Assembly: GCA_964581795.1 (NCBI GenBank) | Contig: CAZOPW010000004.1 | Span: 1-50,692, forward strand | Source of the DNA: EX4572-165 sp964581795 | GTDB lineage: Archaea > Thermoplasmatota > E2 > DHVEG-1 | Reading direction: 5' to 3' | DNA: 50,692 bases | Part shown: positions 1 through 6,579 of the stretch, in pieces | How the letters are laid out: every line of letters begins with the position of its first letter | Position numbering within the stretch: position 1 is the first letter of the stretch | The notes under the pieces: generated by a model | What the model saw: only the letters and a program-made list of their open reading frames with translations | The model's database searches: none | What the model was told of the DNA's origin: nothing | Position numbers and translations under genes: made by a program

Positions 1-391
1 TGGTGGAATAAATTTCACCAAACACGTCGATCGTCGGATTTAAGAGTGCTCAAATAGTAATGCGCTAACAAGCACAGTTTACTCTGATTTTCTTAAATCC
101 CCATTAACTTATTGTAACCCAGCGTTGAAGCGATCTATGTCATCGAGGTGCAATAAGCACCATTCTCTAAGATCAACCGGAATTGTCTGGGCCTTAATTT
201 GTGGGTTTAGATGGTATAGAATTGTCCTATTTAAAGGTTACAGTCAGGTAATGTTTGACACGGTACCATTTTTGGAAGTTCGAATGGTAACTACATAGCC
301 ACACCTATGTAGTGGTGATAGTTTTTTGTAACGTGATTCGTCACGTTCCCCCATCGAAATTAAATTCAGTAAATTATGGTTTTTTACTGAA
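1..391 (+). ncRNA. Candidate structured RNA, family not recognised
   Basis: No credible reading frame, but unusually dense perfect base pairing. 36-45 pairs with 91-100 (10 bp) and encloses GTGCT 46-50 / AGCAC 71-75. TGTAACC 113-119 pairs with GGTTACA 236-242. GGTGC 147-151 and GCACC 157-161 close an AATAA loop. TACCATT 264-270 pairs with AATGGTA 283-289, and CTACATAG 291-298 with CTATGTAG 305-312. AACGTGA 330-336 and TCACGTT 341-347 close a TTCG loop, and 365-373 pairs with 383-391. A six-T run (322-327) follows the 291-312 hairpin and could end a plus-strand transcript. TGGTG 1-5 / CACCA 16-20 suggests the RNA may begin left of the window. I could not match the conserved cores of SRP RNA, RNase P RNA or rRNA. 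Direction and ends are inferred. Confidence 0.45.
331..346. repeat. Palindrome ACGTGA-N4-TCACGT, copy 1
   Basis: Inverted repeat with a TTCG centre. The same arms with a different centre (GAAT) occur at 6181-6196. It could be an RNA hairpin (UUCG loop) or a DNA operator; having two copies beside non-coding elements makes an operator worth considering. Confidence 0.5.
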
Positions 392-557
392 CCACTATAT
401 TATACCAAGTTTGTATATTTATACCTTTCTTCTCCATTTGTACAATTGTAACATTTCATAGGTTATGATTTTTTTTGATCTTCACTCATAATACTGAGGA
501 TTTTTTATCCGAAAAGGTTTTAGCATTGATTATTCATCACCTCAAGGAATTCATTAA

Positions 558-640
558 GCAGAGGTACCCGAGCGGTCAAAGGGGCAGGGCTTAGGACCCT
601 GTGACGTAGGTCTTCGAGCGTTCGAATCGCTCCCTCTGCA
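558..640 (+). tRNA. tRNA-Leu (anticodon UAG)
   Basis: Cloverleaf of 83 nt. Acceptor GCAGAGG (558-564) pairs with CCTCTGC (633-639), with discriminator A640. The anticodon stem CAGGG/CCCTG holds loop CTTAGGA, giving anticodon TAG at 592-594. A long variable arm, expected for class II tRNA-Leu, precedes the T-arm GAGCG-TTCGAAT-CGCTC. CCA is not encoded and there is no intron. A T-rich TATA-like stretch lies near 499-508. Confidence 0.97.
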
Positions 641-688
641 CTCTTATTAGGTTGATTTTGCAAATATAGAAACATAGAGTAAAAATGG

Positions 689-1249
689 ATGGATATCATG
701 ACCGTTTTTGGATTTACGGGAAAACCATGGTCTGGAAAAAGTGAAGCAGTAAAAATAGCTAAACAAAAAAATATTCCTGTTTTCCGGATGGGTGATTTCG
801 TTTGGGAGGAGGTAGAGAAAAGAAACTTGCCAATTAATCCAAAAAATGTTGGCCAAGTTGCCCAGGATATGAGGGAGAAGTATGGTAGTACTATTTGGGC
901 AAAAAAAACTGTAGAAGCGATTAGTGAATTGAATCAAGAATCTGTTCTTGTTATTGATGGTATCCGTAGCATTGAGGAGGTCAATTATTTTCGATCCCAT
1001 CTTTCCGATTCTTTCAAACTAGTTGCTATAACTGCTTCAGATGAAACTAGACATAAGAGGGCAAAAATGAGGGACAGAGCCGATGATAGCACAAGTGATG
1101 TAGAGATTCAAATGCGTGATCAACGGGAGAAAAAATGGGGTATTGACCAAGTGATTGAGTCCGCTGATTGTCTTATCAGTAATGAATCCTCGTTATCATT
1201 ATTCCAACAAAAAGTGAATCATCTTTTTTCAAATAAAATAAAAGATTAA
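689..1249 (+). CDS. UPF0200-family P-loop kinase-like protein
   Basis: A P-loop NTPase of the archaeal UPF0200 family, related to dephospho-CoA and adenylate kinases; its substrate is not established. The Walker A motif GFTGKPWSGKS lies at residues 8-18. VLVIDGIRS in the middle of the protein looks like the Walker B-type strand, and the Arg-rich MRDRADD segment resembles a lid. The length of 186 aa fits the family. The alternative ATG at 698 would give MTVFGFTG, closer to the usual family N-terminus, so the start could be three codons later. It lies upstream of purS-purL on the same strand, so co-transcription is plausible. Confidence 0.85.
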   Translation: MDIMTVFGFTGKPWSGKSEAVKIAKQKNIPVFRMGDFVWEEVEKRNLPINPKNVGQVAQDMREKYGSTIWAKKTVEAISELNQESVLVIDGIRSIEEVNYFRSHLSDSFKLVAITASDETRHKRAKMRDRADDSTSDVEIQMRDQREKKWGIDQVIESADCLISNESSLSLFQQKVNHLFSNKIKD

Positions 1250-1296
1250 TCGATAATTTAATTTATCCTATTTTAATATCCGACCTGGAATTGATT

Positions 1297-1545
1297 ATGT
1301 TTGATGTACAAGTAATGGTTCGATTGAAAAAGGGAGTAAGTGATCCAGAAGGAAAAAACACAGAGAAAGCATTGCATTTACTTGGGTTTGAGGATGTTCA
1401 AAAGGTTTCTACTTACCGGGTTTTTGAGATCCAAGTTAATGGTTCAAATAAGCAAAAGGTTAAAGATACTGTTGAACAAATGTGTCAGCGGTTATTAACC
1501 AATCCTGTGATTCATGATTATAAGATTTCAATTGACGAGATATAA
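1297..1545 (+). CDS. purS: Phosphoribosylformylglycinamidine synthase subunit PurS
   Basis: Small structural subunit of the FGAM synthase complex (PurS-PurQ-PurL), which converts FGAR, glutamine and ATP into FGAM in purine synthesis. The 82-aa chain has the family pattern: strand VQVMVRLKKGVSDPEG, then a long helix, LGFEDVQKVSTYRVFEIQV, and a final strand. The ATG at 1297 gives the standard MFDV start; an in-frame TTG lies two codons upstream. It is followed by purL after about 30 bp, but no purQ is present in the window. Confidence 0.93.
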   Translation: MFDVQVMVRLKKGVSDPEGKNTEKALHLLGFEDVQKVSTYRVFEIQVNGSNKQKVKDTVEQMCQRLLTNPVIHDYKISIDEI

Positions 1546-1577
1546 ATGATATGATCAGTTTTTTTGGTGTGTAAAAT

Positions 1578-3941
1578 ATGGCAATTGAAGACAATGAAAT
1601 TAGTCAATTTCAAGGGTTATCTGATGTATCCTTGATTCATATTTCACAATGTTCAGATGATGATCTGAAGAATTTAAGTCAAGAGATGGGGCTTGCGTTA
1701 TCATTGAAAGAGATGAAACGGATTCGAAAATATTTTAAACGAAAAAACAGGGAACCAACCGATATTGAACTTGAAGCATTAGGACAAGCTTGGTCCGAGC
1801 ATAGTTGTTACAAATCATCAAAAGTTCCATTAAAAAAATATGTATATGGAATTGCTGAAGACAAAGTCATAGCACGAGAGGATGCGGGAGTTGTTGAATT
1901 TGATGAACATCATTATTATTGTGCTGCTTTGGAATCGCATAATCATCCTTCAGCTGTTGAACCTTATGGGGGAGCTGCGACTGGTGTTGGAGGAATCGTT
2001 CGAGATATTGTTTGTATGGGTGCTCAACCACTTGCATATATTGATCCATTATTTTTTGGTCCTCTACATCTGAAACAAGGTCAACTTCCAGCAGGCGTGA
2101 AACATCCAAGGTATTTATTTCACGGTGTTGTTGATGGAATCAGAGATTATGGTAATCGAATTGGTGTACCAACACTTGCTGGTCAAGTCTCTTTTCACCC
2201 AGGATATACGAGCAATTGTTTAGTAAATGTTGGCAGTATCGGGATTATGAAAAAAGAAGAATTGATTCATAGTAGTGCTAAACAAAGTGGTGATGTATAT
2301 ATTTACGTAGGGGGAAGAACTGGTAGAGACGGTATTCATGGAGTAACATTTGCTTCTGCCGAACTTACTGATGAAAGCGAGGAAACTAGTCGGAGTGCAG
2401 TACAAGTCGGTGATCCTATAACAAAAGAACCGTTAATCCATGTCACATTAACCTGTAATCGTCTTGGTCTTTTACAAGGATTAAAAGATTTTGGTGGCGG
2501 TGGACTTTCTTGTGTAGCTGGCGAACTTGCTCATGCAGCCGGTCTTGGCGCAGAAATTCATCTTGATAATATACCATTGAAAGAGGAAGGACTTGCTCCG
2601 TGGGAAATGTGGATATCTGAAAGTCAGGAACGAATGATGTTTGTAGTGAGTCCAGATGATGTCGATCAGGTACTTCATATATGCAAACAATGGGATGTAA
2701 ATGCAGTTGTGGTCGGCGAAGTTATCGATGAACCAGTTGCCCGAGTTTTTTATAAAGGAAAAAAAATATTAGATATGGATCTTGATTTTTACACGGGTGG
2801 ACCAATATATGATGAAACGGAAAGACCATATTCTTTACCATCTAAACAAAAGAACCATGTTTCAGTTGAATCATTTAAGATACCTTATTTAGATGAAACA
2901 TTGAAAACATTACTTCAACAGGAAAACATCGCATCGAAAGAATGGGTTATTCGACAGTATGATCATGAAGTGCAAGCCCATACTGTAGTGAAACCATTGC
3001 AGGGATTGCTCAATTTGGAAACTCACGGTGATGCAACCGTGTTGAAACCTTTACAAGACTCTTACAAGGGTATTGCTGTTTCGGCAGATGTAAATCCTCG
3101 TTTTATGTTAGAAGATCCATATCATGGTGCTCGAGCTGCAATAGATGAATCATGTCGAAATCTTATTGCTGTAGGTGCGCGTCCTGATGCATTACTTGAT
3201 TGCTTGAATTTTGGGAATCCTGAAAAACCAAAGCGCATGGGAGAATTTTATGAAGCATTAAGAGGAATGGGAGAAATAGCAAAAGCATTATCCCTTCCAT
3301 TTATGTCCGGAAATGTGAGTTTTTACAACGAAGCAATACAATCAGCTGTTCCCCCTACTCCAGAGATCATGGGTGTTGGTTTGATCAAAGATGTTCGAAA
3401 AAGTGTCACTGTTCCATTTAAACAGGAAAACGAACTGATTTATGTCATTGGAAAGAAGACTATTGAAGAAATGGGCGGTTCTGAATATTTTCATGTAAAA
3501 CAAATAAAGGGTGGTCAGGTCCCTCAAACTGATGTTTCTGTATTGAAAAAATGTATGAATGGATTATTGGAGGCAATGGAAAAATCATTGATCACAGCAT
3601 GTCATGATGTAAGTGAAGGAGGGATTGCTGTTTGTTTAACCGAAATGGCATTAGGCAATCGTATTGGAGCTGAGATATCAATAGATAGTATTCCGGGCTC
3701 AGGTCGCGAGGACGTGCTTCTTTTTTCAGAAACTACGACTCGATGGATCGTCTCTATAAGAAAAAAACATAAAAAGGACTTTGAAACAGTTTTATCTTCT
3801 AACAATGTCCCATTTGCATTAATTGGAATAACAAAGGGGAAACAAATTTGTATTAAAAAGAACAAGGAACCACTCATTTGTGAAGAGGTAGATTCATTAT
3901 ACAATCTATGGCAAAACGGAATCAATGCAGTGATGGGGTAG
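1578..3941 (+). CDS. purL: Phosphoribosylformylglycinamidine synthase subunit PurL
   Basis: Catalytic ATP-dependent subunit of FGAM synthase, fourth step of purine synthesis, cytosolic. At 787 aa it is the small PurL type that needs separate PurS and PurQ. Visible motifs are SEHSCYKSS near residue 75 (active-site His region), ESHNHPSAVEPYGGAATGVGG near 118 (nucleotide and metal binding), and the second-half repeat CHDVSEGGIAV near 675. The commoner spelling of the first motif is SEHCSYKSS, so Cys and Ser are exchanged here. A candidate C/D RNA begins 40 bp after the stop. Confidence 0.96.
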   Translation: MAIEDNEISQFQGLSDVSLIHISQCSDDDLKNLSQEMGLALSLKEMKRIRKYFKRKNREPTDIELEALGQAWSEHSCYKSSKVPLKKYVYGIAEDKVIAREDAGVVEFDEHHYYCAALESHNHPSAVEPYGGAATGVGGIVRDIVCMGAQPLAYIDPLFFGPLHLKQGQLPAGVKHPRYLFHGVVDGIRDYGNRIGVPTLAGQVSFHPGYTSNCLVNVGSIGIMKKEELIHSSAKQSGDVYIYVGGRTGRDGIHGVTFASAELTDESEETSRSAVQVGDPITKEPLIHVTLTCNRLGLLQGLKDFGGGGLSCVAGELAHAAGLGAEIHLDNIPLKEEGLAPWEMWISESQERMMFVVSPDDVDQVLHICKQWDVNAVVVGEVIDEPVARVFYKGKKILDMDLDFYTGGPIYDETERPYSLPSKQKNHVSVESFKIPYLDETLKTLLQQENIASKEWVIRQYDHEVQAHTVVKPLQGLLNLETHGDATVLKPLQDSYKGIAVSADVNPRFMLEDPYHGARAAIDESCRNLIAVGARPDALLDCLNFGNPEKPKRMGEFYEALRGMGEIAKALSLPFMSGNVSFYNEAIQSAVPPTPEIMGVGLIKDVRKSVTVPFKQENELIYVIGKKTIEEMGGSEYFHVKQIKGGQVPQTDVSVLKKCMNGLLEAMEKSLITACHDVSEGGIAVCLTEMALGNRIGAEISIDSIPGSGREDVLLFSETTTRWIVSIRKKHKKDFETVLSSNNVPFALIGITKGKQICIKKNKEPLICEEVDSLYNLWQNGINAVMG

Positions 3942-3981
3942 GCAATAACTTTAAGAAATCTCAAGCCGTTAAGAAAAACAC

Positions 3982-4051
3982 GTGATGACCGAACCCTTGC
4001 TGAGCTAAACTCTTTTTAGTGTTTAGCAATGATGAAGATCTTGAGTGCTGA
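3982..4051 (+). ncRNA. Candidate C/D box guide sRNA
   Basis: All four boxes of an archaeal C/D methylation guide fit in 70 nt. Box C GTGATGA is at 3982-3988, D' CTGA at 4000-4003, C' ATGATGA at 4029-4035, and D CTGA at 4048-4051. The spacers have guide length: 11 nt (CCGAACCCTTG, 3989-3999) and 12 nt (AGATCTTGAGTG, 4036-4047). The D'-C' spacer folds as a hairpin, GCTAAAC 4004-4010 with GTTTAGC 4021-4027. Under the N+5 rule the guides address a G within CAAGGGTTCGG and a C within CACTCAAGATCT. A terminal stem is not obvious. Targets were not identified. Confidence 0.6.
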
Positions 4052-4061
4052 AAAATAAACA

Positions 4062-4526
4062 TCACTTGTTGTGGATATGCTCTGCTAGCATATCTGCAAT
4101 CTTTTTTAAAAACAATTCATCATCATTGTCAAAAGCCTGTGGTTGATCTGAGTCAATATCAATCTCTCCAATAATTGCTTCATCATGTTTGAGAGGAACA
4201 ACAATCTCTGATCGAGTACTTATGAAACATGATAAATATCTATTGTCTTTACGAACATCTGCGATGTTTTCAATTTTTCCTGTTTCTGCTGCAGCTCCAC
4301 AAATACCATGACCAATAGGAATCTCTGTATGTTCAGTTGCATGTGGTCCACTCCATGGTCCAAGATGAAGCATGTTGTTTTTAACAAGATAAATGCCAAC
4401 CCAGGTGTATGAATCAAAAGAAGAATGTAAATAATCCACGACACCCTGAAGTACAGATGATTTGTTATTTTTTAATAATTCTCGGATAGTTGTTATTGCT
4501 TTATCATACTTCAAAACAATCACCAT
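4062..4526 (-). CDS. GAF-domain protein, free methionine-(R)-sulfoxide reductase-like
   Basis: A single GAF domain fills the 154 residues. The pattern IPIGHGICGAAAETG, then LSCFISTRSEIVVPL, then IIGEIDIDSD matches the fRMsr (YebR) branch, which reduces free Met-R-sulfoxide. Two of the three family cysteines are visible: Cys76 in GHGICG and Cys100, the position of the catalytic Cys. The first resolving Cys, normally just before IPVGRG, is absent (EHTEIPIG). Activity is therefore plausible but recycling may differ. It is convergent with purL. Confidence 0.75.
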   Translation of the reverse strand: MVIVLKYDKAITTIRELLKNNKSSVLQGVVDYLHSSFDSYTWVGIYLVKNNMLHLGPWSGPHATEHTEIPIGHGICGAAAETGKIENIADVRKDNRYLSCFISTRSEIVVPLKHDEAIIGEIDIDSDQPQAFDNDDELFLKKIADMLAEHIHNK

Positions 4527-4571
4527 GACTCAAAATTAATTTTTTTTATTGTCTATTTTATTTAATTCCTT

Positions 4572-4883
4572 TTAATATTCATTCATTACATACGTGTGAA
4601 GCCAACTTTTCTCACAAATCACGTTCGCCCATCCTGCTTCTGCTCCTGATTTTATCACAAAAATTCGTTCTTCAGGCGTAATAATTTCTTTGAGTTTATC
4701 TCTAATGTCAGTGGCTTCTTCACTAGTAACAACAGCCCACGTGTTCTTACAAATCTGTGCATGAATTTTATAAATATTGATTAAATCAATGATTTCTGCC
4801 TCTTTTTTCTTGTTTGCTGCTTCATATGCAATGATATAACACGTCATATCGTCCATTAACTCCTTTCTTTCAGAAACTTTCAA
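4572..4883 (-). CDS. Small Cas2/SinR-fold-like protein, function unknown
   Basis: A 103-aa protein beginning with a strand (TCYIIAYEAANKK), then a helix, a hairpin (NTWAVVTSEEATDIRDKL) and ITPEERIFVIKSG. This order resembles stand-alone SinR/Cas2-like ferredoxin-fold proteins. The conserved core starts at the third Met (residue 13), which may be the true start. No CRISPR array or cas gene is in the window, so a role in adaptation is not supported. The family call is by eye and uncertain. Confidence 0.4.
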   Translation of the reverse strand: MKVSERKELMDDMTCYIIAYEAANKKKEAEIIDLINIYKIHAQICKNTWAVVTSEEATDIRDKLKEIITPEERIFVIKSGAEAGWANVICEKSWLHTYVMNEY

Positions 4884-4929
4884 TATAACAAAAAAGAACT
4901 AGACTATATGATTTTTTCTTAAAAAATGA

Positions 4930-6135
4930 TTAAAATGAAGAAGACAATGAAAATTGAAAACGAGGTTCCTCCCAAGGAATGGTAACTGATCCATAACTTC
5001 CCCCTCCTCCGCGATGAAAATGAACTGTGGCATTTCTGAATGAAGAAATTGCTTCTGAAAGACCTGGAGAACACACTTTTGAAAGATCTGAGATTGGTGT
5101 TTGAAGTAATGTAGTAATTTCACTGCCAAATGTATGAACCAATCGACTCCATTCACCATTTACCTTATCAGTGAACGGATTTTGTTCATGATACACCCGA
5201 GTAATGATTTCATGAAGAGGTAAAAATGAAACATATTGAGGGCGATGAACGGGATGTTGAGATGGAAAGTATTCAGCTTTTTCCTCGATAACATCCGAAA
5301 CTCCTTTCTTTATAATCCCTCCACAATTACATTTCCATTGTTGTTCAGCTGCTTGATAAAAAGAATAATGAAGTTGACATTTTTGACAAGCAGTATCAAA
5401 ATATTTACCTTCCTCCGGAGGTATACCAACGTTTAGCACTGGTTTATTCCCTTCCCTTCGTTGAATGGCAGTTGATAATTCTTTGAATGTTGGTTTTTTT
5501 ACTTTGAACTGAGTAAATTCTCTGCCTAAGCGAATAGGATGAGGATTATGTGTATCAGAATTAGTTAAAAACGAATAATCATGAAGTTCTCGTATCTTAT
5601 CAGCAAAATACGTATTTGAAGCAAGACCTAACTCCACGAAATAGACTGAGGAAGACATATGCTTATAGCATTCAGTAATTGAGTTGTATTGATTATATAA
5701 ACCGGAAAATGAATCAAATAAATGGGCGGGACCTATAAGTCCACCAACATCAACTACAAATTCTGCTAACCCACTACTTTTTATTGATATTTTTGGTCTT
5801 CCCTGTACTGAAATATTAGTAGTAAATGATTTTACATTTTCTCTAAAATCCGTTACTGCTGTTACATCAGGAAATAAAACAAGATGGTGAACTTGATCAC
5901 TTGTCTCAATCTCCGAAGTTAGGATTAATTTGGTATTTTGATATTCATAGGTTCCAGGTTCAATTTCTGGCAACTGCTGGATTTCTTGCATCCATCCAGG
6001 ATGAAGACAATCCCCCGTACCAATCAAATTTATTCCTTTTAATGCTGCACTTTCTGCAAAATCCTTCAGGGTAACTGGAATATCCAATCGTTTTGTATAC
6101 GGAGAATGAATGTGTAGATCTGCTGAGATAATCAT
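4930..6135 (-). CDS. Endonuclease Q (PHP-domain DNA repair nuclease)
   Basis: EndoQ nicks DNA 5' of deaminated bases (uracil, hypoxanthine, xanthine) and abasic sites in archaea. The 401-aa protein has a PHP metal site: DLHIHSPY (His8, His10), GDCLHPGW near 41, TSEIE near 75, and NSDTHNPHP near 192. A zinc-binding insert follows, with Cys250, Cys253, Cys269 and Cys271. The C-terminal Gly-rich segment FHRGGGGSYGS is also typical. The upstream minus-strand sequence has a TATA-like element (6151-6157) about 20 bp from the ATG, suggesting a leaderless transcript. Confidence 0.9.
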   Translation of the reverse strand: MIISADLHIHSPYTKRLDIPVTLKDFAESAALKGINLIGTGDCLHPGWMQEIQQLPEIEPGTYEYQNTKLILTSEIETSDQVHHLVLFPDVTAVTDFRENVKSFTTNISVQGRPKISIKSSGLAEFVVDVGGLIGPAHLFDSFSGLYNQYNSITECYKHMSSSVYFVELGLASNTYFADKIRELHDYSFLTNSDTHNPHPIRLGREFTQFKVKKPTFKELSTAIQRREGNKPVLNVGIPPEEGKYFDTACQKCQLHYSFYQAAEQQWKCNCGGIIKKGVSDVIEEKAEYFPSQHPVHRPQYVSFLPLHEIITRVYHEQNPFTDKVNGEWSRLVHTFGSEITTLLQTPISDLSKVCSPGLSEAISSFRNATVHFHRGGGGSYGSVTIPWEEPRFQFSLSSSF

Positions 6136-6144
6136 AACATCAAG

Positions 6145-6174
6145 ATACCCTTATATTGCTGGCAGAATGGGTAT
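6145..6174 (-). promoter_or_regulatory. EndoQ promoter with flanking inverted repeat
   Basis: ATACCC (6145-6150) and GGGTAT (6169-6174) flank a minus-strand TATA-like AATATAA (6151-6157) just before the EndoQ start. The arrangement would suit an operator over the promoter. It is a single observation and could be chance. Confidence 0.3.
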
Positions 6175-6180
6175 TTTAAC

Positions 6181-6196
6181 ACGTGAGAATTCACGT
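6181..6196. repeat. Palindrome ACGTGA-N4-TCACGT, copy 2
   Basis: Same 6-bp arms as at 331-346, here with a GAAT centre. It sits between EndoQ and the 6198-6315 hairpin element, so it could regulate either side. Confidence 0.5.
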
Positions 6197-6197
6197 T

Positions 6198-6315
6198 AAC
6201 AGATAAAAAAAGGGAAATGGTGATTTATACAACTTAATAGTTTTTGTACTCGGAAGCTGAATGCAATCATTGAACGGAAAGCTCACCCTATAACCATTTT
6301 TTATCTGTTTTTTTT
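6198..6315 (+). ncRNA. Candidate small RNA or attenuator-like hairpin upstream of gyrB
   Basis: AACAGATAAAAAA (6198-6210) is perfectly complementary to 6297-6309, and the right arm runs into eight Ts (6308-6315), as in a terminated plus-strand RNA. Inner pairings are AAATGGT 6215-6221 with ACCATTT 6293-6299 (or GGTGA 6219-6223 with TCACC 6283-6287), AGCT 6255-6258 with AGCT 6280-6283, and AATG/CATT closing a CAAT loop at 6260-6271. There is no ORF. It ends about 265 bp before gyrB. It may be an independent small RNA or a terminator; the family is not recognised. Confidence 0.4.
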
Positions 6316-6579
6316 GGTACCCATTCACCCATACACTGAAAAGAGATTGTGCTATTAAAAATTTTCATTTCTTTTATTTTTAAACAAAGGCCATAAAAAC
6401 CATTTTTTCACTCTAATTTTATCTTGTTTAACAGTAACGTTTATATGGAGAAACAAGATATGTTTCCTGTTCATTTGCACCCTTATTGAGATGGGATGAA
6501 AGAAAGAAGTAAAATGATATGAAAATAGAGTGATTGCACCGAAATAAAGGTTGATTATTTTATCAAGAAGTGATTGATT
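6316..6579 (+). promoter_or_regulatory. gyrB upstream region and promoter
   Basis: AT-rich non-coding stretch. The best TATA box is TTTATAT at 6440-6446, about 130 bp before gyrB. Just after it an imperfect inverted repeat, GGAGAAACA / TGTTTCC (6447-6466), lies around the predicted transcript start. A leader of roughly 110 nt would follow. I see no ORF and no known riboswitch. Confidence 0.4.

Noticed and set aside
1..391. Partial 16S or 23S rRNA gene on the minus strand
   Set aside because: The match to the archaeal 16S 5' end stops after 13 bases and the following sequence has none of the next conserved 16S positions; the 23S-like stretch is also only about 11 nt.
1..391. SRP RNA or RNase P RNA
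   Set aside because: The GGAGCAGC-type helix 8 core of SRP RNA and the GAGGAAAGUC / ACAGAA blocks of RNase P RNA are not visible on either strand.
4572..4883. CRISPR-Cas locus
   Set aside because: Only a Cas2-like fold is suspected; there are no direct-repeat arrays and no other cas genes in the window.
6240..6290. TPP riboswitch
   Set aside because: ACTCGG, GCTGA and TTGAAC fragments recall the TPP aptamer, but the GGGGTGC and CCTGATC blocks and the spacing are missing, and the downstream gene is gyrase.
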